A DNA stretch of 64,000 nucleotides from SKIA01 sp047602905 (GCA_047602905.1 JBLKOP010000005.1:1-64000), one strand, 5' to 3'. Shown: positions 18,701 through 28,120, counted from the first letter of the stretch. Numbers and translations are program-made. The notes: generated by a model from the letters alone, not told the origin.

Positions 18701-21700
18701 ACACAACTACTAGTAGCGGGGTTGCTGAGTTCACGTTCACACCAGATAATTCTTACTTTGCAGGAAATTATTCTTGGTTTGCTGCTGCTAATCGCTACTA
18801 CAACGACACCTCTAATGACTTCATTATTTTAGGAACGCCAACTATCTCGTATCAAGACGTGCTTTTTGATCCTAACAACGAGTACAACACCAGCCAGCTT
18901 GTTCGCCTAAACGCGACAGTAACGAGTAGTCCAGAATCCGCTTCTCAACTACAAACCTTGTATGGGTTGTTTGTTAACGCAACACTCACGCAACCAGATA
19001 GCACGCAGCACTACGTACCCCTTACCGGAGCAGGCAACCTCTCAGGAACCTACGCTCTTGCTAGCGACGCACAAATTGGTTTGTGGAGTGCTTTACTAAA
19101 TACCTCGGCTAGTTGGATGTACCCAAACACTACTTCTCTTCTCTCAAGAACGTTTACTGTCAAGGGGTTTGCGCACACAATAAGTCCTCCTAACGGAACA
19201 GTTGTTGATCGCGACGCAGCAGGTATGGATCCAGAAACTCTTTCTTTAGTAGTGCAGATTCCTGGAGCGACTGCTGGAGAAACCATTAATTTCACCGCAG
19301 ACCTCACAGACCCTGCTTTCTCAGGAGAGCAAGGCCTTCTTCTTGGCACTAACACCACAAACGCTACTGGTCACGCAACGCTTAGCTTCACTCCAACAAG
19401 TAGTTTTTACGCGGGTAACTACACGTGGTACGCGGTTAGTAACGTAAGTTATGTAGGAAACACATCCACTCTTCTTATTAAAGGAGGAGCTCAGCTTGCG
19501 CGAGCAAACGTTTCTGAAGAGCCTGCTAGTGAGTACAACCAGTCAGATACTGTGCAGCTACGCTTTAATATTACGAGCGTAAAAGAAACTCAAGAAGAGC
19601 TAGGAATAAATTATTCTTTAGTAACTAACGCTACTCTTCAACCAAACACGTCTAGTACTCCTACGTATATCCCAACGTTATCCTTTGATGGTTCTAGCTG
19701 GGTGGGAAGCCAAGCTATCGGCCTTACAGACCCTGTTGGTGTGTGGAGAGTAGTTGCTAATACGAGTGGATTATTTACGTACCAGAACCAAAGTGTTGAG
19801 TACTTCTTTACTGTTTTTGGACTAACAAACCTCACAGTAGATACTTTTGGTGCTCGCGTGTATGAGCCAGTTACCTTCACAGCGAACTATTCAGACACAC
19901 TTAACCAACCAATTAATTACTCTCAAACTCTGTGTGAGATTCGCTTTGACATCCTTGGAGGATACACCTCGTATGAGAATATGAGTTATGATTCTTCTTC
20001 TGGCCTCTTCTGGTTTAGTAGACGCTTTAATGAGACGTACACCGACGCGGAGTATAACATTGCGTGTAACGACCCTCTCTACGAGTTTCAAAACGTTACT
20101 GACACATTTACTATTAACAGAACTTTCGCTGATGTACTTACTGTTCCTGGCCAAGTAGTTGATAGAGACGCAGCTGGTATTGACTCAGAAACGCTCTTAC
20201 TTGAAGCAAGTATTGTTGAAGCTCCAGAAGGAGTAAGTATAGAGTTTTACACAAACCTTACTGATCCTGTTCTTGGACAAACAGAGGTGTTCTTAGGAGC
20301 TAACACTACTGATGCTTCTGGAGTTGCGGTGTATTTGTGGAACCCTGACGGTACTATTCGTGCAGGAAACCACACGCTCTACGCGAACGCTACTTACGCG
20401 GATACAAGAAACGTTTCTGACGCACAAGTATTTGCTGCTCTTCAATCCGTGTTCACAAACCCTGTAAGTAATCCTGATGCGAACTACACCCAGAACCAAA
20501 CAGTAACTTTGCACGCTAACGCAACAACAGTGGGTGTGGAGACTTCTGATCAGCTAAACACGAGCTATGCTCTTAGCTACACAGCATACTTGACAAGCGT
20601 GAACGGTCAGGACAGTTCAGCACTTGCGTTTATTAATCCTCTCTGGCAAGCAAGCTACACTCTTCTTGACCTTGCTGGTGTTGGTGTGTGGAACGTAAGT
20701 ATAAACGCTTCAGCAAATTATCACTACCCTGATTCAAGTACCAAAAACTTTGACGTCTTTGGGTACATGAACGTTACTCATTCATCAATAACTCCTACTG
20801 ATCACTTCGTGTATGGTTCAGCAGCGCAGACTTGTGTTGTTCAGGATCAGCACACAGCAGTGCCTGTTGAGGATGCGCAAGTCTTTTTCTACCGAAACGC
20901 TACGTTGCTTGGAAGTAACACGACAAACAGCACTGGTCATGCTCAGTTTACTTTCCAAACAAATTCTAGCGGCGTCTTTGATGTGTTGTGTGAAGTTGAG
21001 GACCAGCTAGGAATCTATTATTTCGCTGGGCAAGCACCTAACAGCACTGATTCCTTAACGGTTCTTCCTTTCCCTATCACGCCGATAAGTCCTGCTAATG
21101 ACACGCTTGTTGATCGGGATGAGACCAACGTTTCTGTGCCTAACACTCTTGAGCTTGTTGTTGAGGTTCCTAGTTACGTTCCTGACGGCGTATCTATTAA
21201 TTTCTATAGTAACCTCACAGACCCTCTTAGTGAATCAGCTGTCTTGCTTGGAAGTAACACGACTAGTTCAGGAACTGCTCGCCTAAACTACAACCCAGCA
21301 ACTGCTTCCTATGCAGGGCTTCACGAGTGGTACGCGACAAACCCTGACGCTACTGTGAATGGAACACGAACGTATGAGAGTATTATGAGTTCAGAAATCG
21401 TCTTTACAAACACAACACAAAACCCTAACCTAAACTATACTCAGAACGAATCAGTAACTCTGCAAGCAAACCTTACCAGTCTTGGTCCTGAGACGAGAAC
21501 AGAATTAGCTACGAATTACTCTTCATTACTTAACTTCACCCTTACTAATCAGAATGGACAAACCATCAGTGTTGCTTTTTACTTTGATCCTCTCTGGCAA
21601 TCCTCATACACTCTTCTTGACCTTGCTGGTGTTGGTGTGTGGAATGTGACTGCAAGTAGCGTTGGTGATTATCAGTTTGACGCAGTTTCTTCTCTAAGAA

Positions 21701-24700
21701 ACTTTACTGTTTATGGTTACATGAACCTCACACAAGCAGTTCTTGATGCCTCAAGTACTCACGTATACGGCTTGACTACACAAACCTGTACTGTGCAAGA
21801 CCAGCACACAAATGTCGTTGTTGAGGATGCGCAAGTCTTTTTCTACCGAAACGCTACTCTTTTAGGTTCTAACACGACAAACGTTTCTGGACAAGCAAGC
21901 TTTATTTTCCAAACAAACAACACAGGCGTTTACGATATTTCTTGTGAAGTAGAGGACCAGCTAGGAATCTATTACTACGCAGGTGACGCTCCTACCGCTA
22001 CAAACACGCTTACCATAACTCCTTTCCCAATAACACCTATAAGTCCCTTAAACGACACCCTTGTTGATCGGGATGAAACTAACGTTTCTGTGCCTAATAC
22101 TATTGAGTTAGTTGTTCAAGTTCCTAGTTACGTTCCTGACGCAGTAACGATTAATTTTAGTAGCTCACTTATTAATCCACTCACCCAAGCACCCACTCTT
22201 CTTGGTGCTAACACGACGAGTTCAGGTACTGCTCGCCTAAACTACAACCCACAGTCTACTTCTTACGCTGGTTTGTACGTGTGGAACGCTTCCTCAACTA
22301 ACGGGTTTAGTAACGGTTCACGAACGTATCAATCAATAGGAACAACAAACACTTCTTTCTTTGATGAAACCCTCTTTCCAGGATTAGTGTATGAACAAAA
22401 CGATTCAGTAACTCTGCAAGCAAACCTTACGAGTCTTGGTCCTGAGACGAGAACAGAATTAGCTACGAATTACTCCTCTCTACTCAATTTCACCCTTAGT
22501 AGCATAAACGGGGTTAATACGAGCGTAGCAACGTACAACAACCCTTTCTGGCAATCCTCCTACTCTCTTCTTGACCTTGCTGGTGTTGGTGTGTGGAACG
22601 TAACAGCAACTGCTCAAACAAACTACTTCTTTAACTCTCTTAGTGAGCAAAGAAACTTTACTGTCTATGGGTTTATGAACCTCTCACAAACGTCTCCAAG
22701 CAACCCGCAAGCCTACGAGTTTGTTCCTCACACACAAACCTGTACTGTACAAGACCAGCACACAGCAGTACCTGTTATGGACGCACAAGTATTTTTTTAT
22801 CGAAACGCTACGTTCTTAGGAAGTAACACAACAAACAGTTCTGGACAAGCAAGCGTTACGTTTGCAACAAACACGAGCGGAACTTATAACTTGTTGTGTG
22901 AAGTACAAGACCAGCTAGGAATCTACTACTACGCAGGAGACGAACCATCCCAAACAACTACGCTTACTGTCGAGCCGTTCTTAGTAACACCAACTAATCC
23001 TATAAACGACACTTTAGTTGATAGAGACGGTTTCTTAGTAACGCCAAACACCATTACGCTTAACGTGAGTGTCGTTGAAGAAATCCCTGCGGGAATAACG
23101 ATTTATTTCTACGCAAACCTCACCAACCCATCCATAGCAGGCCAAGAAGAGCTCCTGCTAGGAACTAACACCACAACAAGTAATAACTGGGCTGCGCTAA
23201 CGTACAACCCTAACAGCACTACGTATCTTGGAGAATACGTTTGGTGGGCTCAAGGAGGAGCGAGAGGAGCAAACGGTACACGAACCTTTACGCAACTAGG
23301 CTCTATGAACGTCACGTTTGCAAACAGCACGATAAACCCAGACGCTGAGTACGACAAACCAATCAACGTCACTATAGACGCTCTTTTGCAGAGTTACGGC
23401 CCTGAAACGAACACGCAATTATCTTCTTTGTACGCAGCAGCCACGAACAACACGTTCGTCATCCCTAACGGAACTAACCAAACAATCTCTCTTATGTACA
23501 ACACCGTTAATTGGAGTGGCGAGTACGAGATACAAACGCCTGATACGAGAGGGTGGTGGTTTGCGCAACTAAACGCAACAGCAAACTACTTCGCTCTCGT
23601 GGACGCAGCAAGCAGAAGCTTCTTTGTAAATAACTTCCCACCAACGCACACAACACCAATTCTTAACGCGAGTGACCACCCACAAAACTACACGACAGCA
23701 AACCTCACGGTTCATCCACAAAACGTCTTTGACGCAGAAGGAGACTTTGTCACGAACATGACTGATTGGAGAATAGCTAATCAGAGCGTCGCCGTACTCA
23801 ACCTTCCTTTCCTGAGCAAAACAAATAGCACAGCAGCAGGTGCTGTTCGTGACTACACCACTTATGAGCACAACGCAACACTAGACTCAAGTGGAGTAAA
23901 CCCTACGCCTACATACATAGATTCGTGTATCGTTGGTGGGTGTTACTTCTTTGATAACAACGAGTACATAGACACAACACTAACTCTTAACCCTGCAAGT
24001 ACGAGCTTTACAATTAGTCTTTGGGCTCGCGTAGAAAGCCTTCCAAGCACGCTAGGAAGCAGCGTTCCTATCGTTCAGCAAGAAGACGGTACAGGAGTGG
24101 GAAGAACACTTGTAGGCCTAAGTAACAACGATGATGGTTGGTATAGCTTCTATGGAGGCGTGTTTCAGGATAGCGGAGTAGTACCTGCACTAAGTCAGTG
24201 GTATCACGTAGTGTACACGTACGATTTACCTTCAGAAACCCTTACGTTTTACATAGACGCAAATGATATTTACAGCGACCAAGCAGACCCAGAAGTAGCT
24301 GATGGTATCTGGACGCTAGCAAGACATAAGAGCGGAGCGAATTACTATCACGGATACCTTGATCACGTACTCGTACTTGATAGAGCACTAAGTCAAGAAC
24401 AAATCGCTCAGATACGCGAGGACGGACTAGCAGGAAAACCACCAACGACCATCGTCTCAGAAGAAACAAATAAAGAAGAGGTGTGGAGCGCGTGCCTTAC
24501 TCCTAATGACGGCCTTGATGACGCAGTTACTCTGTGCAGCAATGAAGTACGAATCAGAGGACTTCTAGAAGCAATCAACCCAGCTAATGACACAGTAGTT
24601 GATAGAGACGCTACAGGGCAAGGAAACGAGACTATCAACCTCACTGCATCAACGTTTGGTGACGCAGGAATTAACGTAAGCTTCTTTGCAGACTTAACAG

Positions 24701-25842
24701 ACCCTCTTTACGCAGGACAAAACAATCTTCTTGTAGGATACGCAGTTAGTAACGCAACAGGTTTTGCAACCCTCTCTTATAACCCAAACAGTTCAATTTA
24801 TGCAGGTAACTATACTTGGCGCCCAGAGGAGACAAATAGTACTACACTTAATAACAGAACCTATCTTGTTTATGGAAGTCTGCAAGCAAGTTACAACAGT
24901 ACCGCTCACCCAAACAGCACGTATAACCAAACACAAACAGCGCTCTTTACACTTAACCTTACTTCTCCAGGTCCAGAAACGCCTCTTGATATTAACAACA
25001 CACAGGACTTCCTCTTCGAGCAAATACTCACTCTTCCTAACGCTACAAACGCCACGCTAACAACTACTTTTACTAATCCACACCACACAAGCAACTATAC
25101 CTTTAGCGCCACAGAAACCGTTGGTGTGTGGAATACGAGCGTGTTTGCAAGCGCTCGTTTCTTCTACTCTTTAGAAGAACAACTGCGTACCTTCACGCTA
25201 CGAGGAGTAAGCACTCTGGAGGTCTTTGACGAGCAAGACATTATTCCACGAACAGTCTGGACTGGTGAAGAAGTGCTGCACTTTGCTAACTGGACGCATC
25301 TAGACGCTACTCCTGTAGATACAGGTACGTGTACATTAACTCTTTGGAATAACACGCAGATACCGATGAGTTATAACTCCTCAAACGAGTTATGGGTTGC
25401 GAATCACAGCTATGAGTTCGCAGGGATATTCCGTTACAACGCTACGTGTACAAGACCGTTTTACTACGACGTTTTCGACAACAATAACATCAGCATAGCA
25501 ACGAACGTGAGCTTAGTAGCTAACTACTCCTCACAAGTCCTTAGCGATGCTCTACGAGAAGTAACGCTAAGGGTAACAAACCTTCGCGGGCACGTAGAAG
25601 GAAACGTAACGCTGTACACAGTACTTCACCCCTCACTAACACCAAGCTACAACACAGCTCCTACCGCTACACAAAGCATTACTGGAGAGTACGCAGGAGA
25701 AATTCTTGAGTGGTACTTTGCTAACATCACTGGCTTTGCAACTCAAGAAATTGTCTTTAACGTAACAGGAGCAGGAAACTATCAAAACGACTTTGTTATT
25801 GGTGTGCGCACGCCGCCGGTAAGCGGGGAGGTGTTTGGATGA
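12736..25842 (+). CDS. Giant secreted surface protein (4368 aa) with Ig-like repeats, golvesin-like and LamG domains
   Basis: A Sec signal peptide (MKRLLLLLLVFTLLPAALG) is followed by Ig-like beta domains. A golvesin C-terminal-like domain spans about 14960-15330 (GFYGPDYL, VVADAFRLV). A cysteine-containing region ends in a PGEKYTATLDPLDPLF segment. More Ig-like domains follow (18220-18500). Then come seven modules each opening with a (V/L)VDRD motif, near 18530, 19170, 20135, 21076, 22030, 22987 and 24568. A LamG-like lectin domain at about 23890-24420 interrupts the series. NxT/S sequons are very abundant, implying a heavily glycosylated S-layer-like or adhesive stalk. No C-terminal membrane helix or sorting signal is obvious. 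The gene sits between ATGA overlaps with the dead recombinase and an SDR-like gene. Confidence 0.88.
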   Translation: MKRLLLLLLVFTLLPAALGVSGAEVFIQAPTTALPGETVAVSIEAQIQGVRVISFPLEVTLIYPDQTTTTLPIQPDGQGLLTTTAYTPLQGVYELRAQASFADTQVQATHEIRVQPPPLQANITRSNDTFFFNATEEYTFNIYPLLLQAGPITQQEPVCTVTCTSCELVCAVNNAFITAQGQYRYTQILAPTSTQILTTGQSIDTQELFLLREEALIALPSKTSFVQDQTLITPEGVLEIRVLDEEELSTLPEAYSILDGQWYVRSTQPLTALNHTILAAWSLQGELLEHTTNTLQTSTGFEARIQRTGSAQLPVVTHTEHGVLVNNLTQLLRLPATATPISLSQEPELLVSRDEQGHLVYYAQEDHVLIPANLTNNTVLYARTFEPIKLPVTNASKTTILNEELEVVLAQEGTLTQWTPRVQPGRYFVLAQQEQPAVQVVDVLPAGELITSPNNNTYAAQPNTQLVIKREVRNTDTQPRTINVQLTGDSRAVLYANNKQLTDTNLNGVLDTGILRPGEAITLSAHVFIAAQQQDQTLKWTFSTPQASITRSDEIRIASESSFIQVDDVEVAQITASQASIEVVINNYDVQERVETIRLTYQTREGEDAEQFSVALPAGSSTHTFTTPPNTYQVRAELLVTDQNPSNDYRLLRFNEESGLLVHVNEYQNRAHEAFTVKVQAPLGAYQAFIPASNGSLLQVPTATLSQQARTQDLLVQLPLEKNTDVQLVLIPGEERTFNPYLILDNRDATTKGSWFSASQVPGFYGPDYLNDLNERKGDKEVVYSPVSTARYEVEIHHPGDSSFASNTRVLLGEDTVLVNQKVPSSWRYLGRYELGVDNPIIITNAASNGVVVADAFRLVRVDQYATIAQESIVTTARRGIIFDSRGREVAAQVSLREDGRDVRAGLLPRQAQANNRNYEILFEFEDEAVDNLRVHNANPSAMGLGLERVPVARAQQFTARSVVDSFAIDPQFESDYSFTRTATGRELLKCTDYDFTNQECLGSFEHVMFLTPGEKYTATLDPLDPLFVEVNDLTIPPVSAVCSDDDPANWDPSVCQGTYTNNPTCGSSGARILCDDGVVESLSGGRPDVLGVDARYADVTVDPSEQCDNILSVSLEYRWSSPTGNVNNRRVEISTEDNPTWTNPTGCSTNFGLQSCDITSYQSWSCEDFFGENTQTRARAYGWRSTGPGSHPTTVNVDYLVFVVDYEFEVQPFTSDFSSYRQGAFATFTGANVWGANEDVRINVTREGSLINQLDVLTDAEGEFSVQYEIDSYANTGSWRAVVWQLSNNSIVYDRNFTVTLRNPSVAPARTGGYYNRSETATFIGSQWANNATVLVTATDPESNEFVLDEINTTTSSTGQISYNWSVPADLSLLTGPYTFTFVEEDNSSFTRQTQAQIVILPTSATRWDSVDLLSEIYALDGTEAGVTYTGNTDGRFLNLTFPETFPEDIELNRFDFVFFYRESSGATGHHIQWWDGASWSTICTPPTSTSQTNYTCSLLGEVASDPSLANNVQIRLTDNDATSGGAGTVHTYYVDIAFLDVNFTFPRPLVDLLSPANNSWFNSTQHELFFNASNEMFDISECRLYVNEALEYTNDSFTNPGTDSYTHTFSEGVNTWRAECTDDSARQLVGESETRDIIIDLTPPSTTISTPTNNSWFNTSTPSINFTLTDNLANPVNWSVYVNNSLDNSGVATNNTAFTHTLSSLADGYYEVVVEAWDPAFNYAVNESINLYVDTTAPVVTLNDPVDTFNTSSTSVEFSWTPTDNLAPTLSCDLFVDDVSQGTFATQNGVQNQTTIPGFSDGVYNWSVLCTDIAGNSALSEVREFTVDTTPPVVLLEAPLNETVFEDTRNIQLDYNVTDNLLPVTECRLYIDDELNQTNTTITQSVTQSFFLTNLDLGVYAWNVECVDLVGNADNSSQQEFEINLTMFSTSPANGFVVDRDGGGAAPESITFVANASDEEAGTLVSFYASLLEPVVAGQENLLLGTNTTTSSGVAEFTFTPDNSYFAGNYSWFAAANRYYNDTSNDFIILGTPTISYQDVLFDPNNEYNTSQLVRLNATVTSSPESASQLQTLYGLFVNATLTQPDSTQHYVPLTGAGNLSGTYALASDAQIGLWSALLNTSASWMYPNTTSLLSRTFTVKGFAHTISPPNGTVVDRDAAGMDPETLSLVVQIPGATAGETINFTADLTDPAFSGEQGLLLGTNTTNATGHATLSFTPTSSFYAGNYTWYAVSNVSYVGNTSTLLIKGGAQLARANVSEEPASEYNQSDTVQLRFNITSVKETQEELGINYSLVTNATLQPNTSSTPTYIPTLSFDGSSWVGSQAIGLTDPVGVWRVVANTSGLFTYQNQSVEYFFTVFGLTNLTVDTFGARVYEPVTFTANYSDTLNQPINYSQTLCEIRFDILGGYTSYENMSYDSSSGLFWFSRRFNETYTDAEYNIACNDPLYEFQNVTDTFTINRTFADVLTVPGQVVDRDAAGIDSETLLLEASIVEAPEGVSIEFYTNLTDPVLGQTEVFLGANTTDASGVAVYLWNPDGTIRAGNHTLYANATYADTRNVSDAQVFAALQSVFTNPVSNPDANYTQNQTVTLHANATTVGVETSDQLNTSYALSYTAYLTSVNGQDSSALAFINPLWQASYTLLDLAGVGVWNVSINASANYHYPDSSTKNFDVFGYMNVTHSSITPTDHFVYGSAAQTCVVQDQHTAVPVEDAQVFFYRNATLLGSNTTNSTGHAQFTFQTNSSGVFDVLCEVEDQLGIYYFAGQAPNSTDSLTVLPFPITPISPANDTLVDRDETNVSVPNTLELVVEVPSYVPDGVSINFYSNLTDPLSESAVLLGSNTTSSGTARLNYNPATASYAGLHEWYATNPDATVNGTRTYESIMSSEIVFTNTTQNPNLNYTQNESVTLQANLTSLGPETRTELATNYSSLLNFTLTNQNGQTISVAFYFDPLWQSSYTLLDLAGVGVWNVTASSVGDYQFDAVSSLRNFTVYGYMNLTQAVLDASSTHVYGLTTQTCTVQDQHTNVVVEDAQVFFYRNATLLGSNTTNVSGQASFIFQTNNTGVYDISCEVEDQLGIYYYAGDAPTATNTLTITPFPITPISPLNDTLVDRDETNVSVPNTIELVVQVPSYVPDAVTINFSSSLINPLTQAPTLLGANTTSSGTARLNYNPQSTSYAGLYVWNASSTNGFSNGSRTYQSIGTTNTSFFDETLFPGLVYEQNDSVTLQANLTSLGPETRTELATNYSSLLNFTLSSINGVNTSVATYNNPFWQSSYSLLDLAGVGVWNVTATAQTNYFFNSLSEQRNFTVYGFMNLSQTSPSNPQAYEFVPHTQTCTVQDQHTAVPVMDAQVFFYRNATFLGSNTTNSSGQASVTFATNTSGTYNLLCEVQDQLGIYYYAGDEPSQTTTLTVEPFLVTPTNPINDTLVDRDGFLVTPNTITLNVSVVEEIPAGITIYFYANLTNPSIAGQEELLLGTNTTTSNNWAALTYNPNSTTYLGEYVWWAQGGARGANGTRTFTQLGSMNVTFANSTINPDAEYDKPINVTIDALLQSYGPETNTQLSSLYAAATNNTFVIPNGTNQTISLMYNTVNWSGEYEIQTPDTRGWWFAQLNATANYFALVDAASRSFFVNNFPPTHTTPILNASDHPQNYTTANLTVHPQNVFDAEGDFVTNMTDWRIANQSVAVLNLPFLSKTNSTAAGAVRDYTTYEHNATLDSSGVNPTPTYIDSCIVGGCYFFDNNEYIDTTLTLNPASTSFTISLWARVESLPSTLGSSVPIVQQEDGTGVGRTLVGLSNNDDGWYSFYGGVFQDSGVVPALSQWYHVVYTYDLPSETLTFYIDANDIYSDQADPEVADGIWTLARHKSGANYYHGYLDHVLVLDRALSQEQIAQIREDGLAGKPPTTIVSEETNKEEVWSACLTPNDGLDDAVTLCSNEVRIRGLLEAINPANDTVVDRDATGQGNETINLTASTFGDAGINVSFFADLTDPLYAGQNNLLVGYAVSNATGFATLSYNPNSSIYAGNYTWRPEETNSTTLNNRTYLVYGSLQASYNSTAHPNSTYNQTQTALFTLNLTSPGPETPLDINNTQDFLFEQILTLPNATNATLTTTFTNPHHTSNYTFSATETVGVWNTSVFASARFFYSLEEQLRTFTLRGVSTLEVFDEQDIIPRTVWTGEEVLHFANWTHLDATPVDTGTCTLTLWNNTQIPMSYNSSNELWVANHSYEFAGIFRYNATCTRPFYYDVFDNNNISIATNVSLVANYSSQVLSDALREVTLRVTNLRGHVEGNVTLYTVLHPSLTPSYNTAPTATQSITGEYAGEILEWYFANITGFATQEIVFNVTGAGNYQNDFVIGVRTPPVSGEVFG
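20600..22990 (+). repeat. About 955-bp tandem repeat within the giant surface-protein gene
   Basis: Long near-identical DNA words recur in frame. CTTGACCTTGCTGGTGTTGG occurs near 20661, 21617 and 22572. GTTGATCGGGATGA occurs near 21109 and 22063, and a stretch starting CTTGGTCCTGAGACGAG near 21480 and 22435. The spacing of about 955 bp equals one VDRD module of about 318 residues. Such identity suggests recent duplication or gene conversion. Confidence 0.8.
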
Positions 25843-26672
25843 GAGTGCTTGTTCTTGGTGGGCGAGGGTTTCTTGGAGAAGCACTCGTAAACAAACTTCA
25901 AGAAACACATGAGGTGCACACTCTAGATACGAGTCTAGGAGGTGAGAAGCACATACAAGCAAGTGTTCTTGACAAACAAGCATTACGACAAGCGTTTAGT
26001 GGCTTTAGTTGTGTAGTTCACTTAGTGAGTCTCTCACCTTTACGAGAGCCAAAAATTCCTTATACAACAATTCATGTGCAAGCAACTAAGAACGTCGTTT
26101 CTGCAGCCAAAGAAGCGAACGTATCGTACGTGGTGTACGTGAGCGCTCTTGGGGCAAGTACGAACGCACCTACAAGTTTTCTTCGTAGTAAAGCACGTGC
26201 AGAGCAAGTAATTTTGCAGCACCAACAAACACTCATTATTCGTCCTTCTCTTATCGTTGATGAACAAAACGAGCTCATACGCGCCCTAAAGAAACTCTCT
26301 CTGACTCGGTTATTCGTGAACCTCCCTTCGCGAGTACAGCCAGTTGTTCGTGAAGAACTCGCAGAGTTCGTTAGCAAACAACTCACGAAGAAAACTATTG
26401 GTGTAGTAGAAGTAGCTGGCTCAGAAATCCTCTCGTTAGGAGCAATTGGTAAAATCACTTATTCTTCCCTTGGGCGCGGATGCGTCCTTTTACCTTCATG
26501 GACTGCGCGCCTATCAGCGCGTATTCTCTCGAAACTCCCTGGTAGCAGAATCGGTGCTGACCAGGTGCGCAGCCTTGATATTCATAACACCTTACAAGAA
26601 CCTTCTCGTGGTGTGCGACAAGTTGTTTTACCAACGAGTTTTTCTTCCTGGGCTAACAAGACGTTCTCGTAA
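25839..26672 (+). CDS. Atypical NAD(P)-binding SDR / NDUFA9-like epimerase-family protein
   Basis: The 277-aa protein opens with a Rossmann motif GGRGFLG (residues 7-13). VVHLVSLSP and YVVYVSALGA match the NDUFA9-like/atypical extended SDR pattern. The catalytic YxxxK appears as FLRSK, so the Tyr is Phe and classical dehydrogenase or epimerase activity is doubtful. Its ATG overlaps the stop of the giant surface gene (ATGA). A role in surface-polymer or lipid metabolism, or as a scaffold, is only inferred from that coupling. Confidence 0.75.
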   Translation: MRVLVLGGRGFLGEALVNKLQETHEVHTLDTSLGGEKHIQASVLDKQALRQAFSGFSCVVHLVSLSPLREPKIPYTTIHVQATKNVVSAAKEANVSYVVYVSALGASTNAPTSFLRSKARAEQVILQHQQTLIIRPSLIVDEQNELIRALKKLSLTRLFVNLPSRVQPVVREELAEFVSKQLTKKTIGVVEVAGSEILSLGAIGKITYSSLGRGCVLLPSWTARLSARILSKLPGSRIGADQVRSLDIHNTLQEPSRGVRQVVLPTSFSSWANKTFS

Positions 26673-26719
26673 GGAGGTTTTTCGATGCAATTAAAAACGC
26701 GCTTCTCTTTCTGTATTAC

Positions 26720-28096
26720 ATGAGTTTTTCTCGAAGCATCGTGCTCTTCAGGCGTGACTTACGCTTGGAGGACAACACCGCGTTTCGTAAAGCAGTTATG
26801 AACAGCCAAGAAGTCCTGCCGGTGTTCATCTTTGATACGCGCCAGTACGAGAAGTCTCTTAATGCGTTCTTCTCCTCAAACGCGCTACAATTCATGATCG
26901 TTTCCTTACAAGAACTCCAAGAGCAAGTATCTTCTCTTCAAGGAGTGTTTTTGGTGTGTAAAGGAGAGCCTGAACAAGTCATTTCCTCTCTTATTAAGGA
27001 GCACGCTATTGACGCGATATTTCTTAACGAGGACGTAACGCCGTTTAGTAACAAGCGAGACGAATCTATTAAGCAAGTGTGCGCACAAGAAGACGTAGCG
27101 TTTGTCTCGTGCAGTGACCTCTTCTTAACGCGCCCTGGAAGCGTGGTTACGGGCAGTGAAGAGATGTATCAGGTGTTCACGCCGTTTATGCGTAAAGCAC
27201 AAGAGCAACAAGTTCCTCCCCCAACTCCTCTTCCAAAAAGCATCTCTTGGTATACTTCAAGTGCTTCTTCGTTCTCTTTTCCTGATTACACCTCTTTAGT
27301 TAAGCGCCCTAACACTGACTTGCTTGTTACGGGTGGGCGTACAGAAGCGCTTGCGTTACTTGACGAACTAAGCAACCTTGAAGAATACGCAGAGGTACGT
27401 AACTTTCCTAGTGTTACAGGTACTTCTCGTTTATCAGCGCATCATAAGTTTGGAACAATAAGTGTTCGCGAAACGTACTACCGAGTAAGGGAGTTGTTTG
27501 GTGTTACTCATAAGCTTATTAGTGAGTTGTACTGGAGAGATTTCTACAGTCATCTCGTGCACGCATACCCTGAGCTCCTTACAGAAAAAACGGAGTTTCA
27601 ACAGAAGTATAGAGGAGGTTCTTGGCGCGAGGACGAAGAAGCGTTTCTTGCTTGGAGGAAAGGAAGAACTGGGTATCCTCTCGTGGATGCGGGTATGCGT
27701 GAGCTCAACACTACTGGGTACATGCATAATCGTGTTCGTATGGTAGTTGCTAGTTTTCTTACTAAGCATTTACTTCTTGATTGGCGTCTTGGAGAGCAGT
27801 ACTTTGCAAGCATGCTTACTGATTACGACCCTGCTGTTAATAATGGTTCTTGGCAGTGGGCTGCGAGTACTGGTTGCGATGCTCAACCCTATTTTCGCGT
27901 GTTTAATCCTTGGTCTCAACAAAAGAAATACGATCCTAACTGCGAGTACATTAAGAAGTGGGTTCCTGAACTACGTGACGCGGATGTACAGACGATTCAT
28001 GACTTGGCTAACCAGTCCGTGCAAGGCTATCCAAAGCCTATTGTTGAGCACTCCTTTGCTCGCAAAAGGGCTCTTGATTGGTTTAAGAAATACTAA
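26720..28096 (+). CDS. phr: Deoxyribodipyrimidine photolyase (class I type)
   Basis: This light-driven flavoprotein repairs UV-induced pyrimidine dimers. The N-terminal antenna domain shows FRRDLRLEDN. The FAD-binding domain carries TSRLSAHHKFG, then GRTGYPLVDAGMREL, GYMHNRVRM and NNGSWQWAASTGCDAQPYFR, the class I photolyase signature. At 458 aa it is full length. The Asn-rich NNGSWQW favours a CPD enzyme over a (6-4) photolyase or cryptochrome. It stands alone, 47 bp after the SDR gene. Its presence implies exposure to sunlight. Confidence 0.95.
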   Translation: MSFSRSIVLFRRDLRLEDNTAFRKAVMNSQEVLPVFIFDTRQYEKSLNAFFSSNALQFMIVSLQELQEQVSSLQGVFLVCKGEPEQVISSLIKEHAIDAIFLNEDVTPFSNKRDESIKQVCAQEDVAFVSCSDLFLTRPGSVVTGSEEMYQVFTPFMRKAQEQQVPPPTPLPKSISWYTSSASSFSFPDYTSLVKRPNTDLLVTGGRTEALALLDELSNLEEYAEVRNFPSVTGTSRLSAHHKFGTISVRETYYRVRELFGVTHKLISELYWRDFYSHLVHAYPELLTEKTEFQQKYRGGSWREDEEAFLAWRKGRTGYPLVDAGMRELNTTGYMHNRVRMVVASFLTKHLLLDWRLGEQYFASMLTDYDPAVNNGSWQWAASTGCDAQPYFRVFNPWSQQKKYDPNCEYIKKWVPELRDADVQTIHDLANQSVQGYPKPIVEHSFARKRALDWFKKY

Positions 28097-28120
28097 GAAA
28101 AAAATATTTTTTTGTTAGTT
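28097..28120. terminator. AT-rich intergenic stretch between convergent phr and rps15
   Basis: The 24-bp gap between the photolyase and uS15 stops holds an A7 run followed by a T7 run. It could end transcripts from both sides, since archaeal termination needs only short T tracts. Confidence 0.45.
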
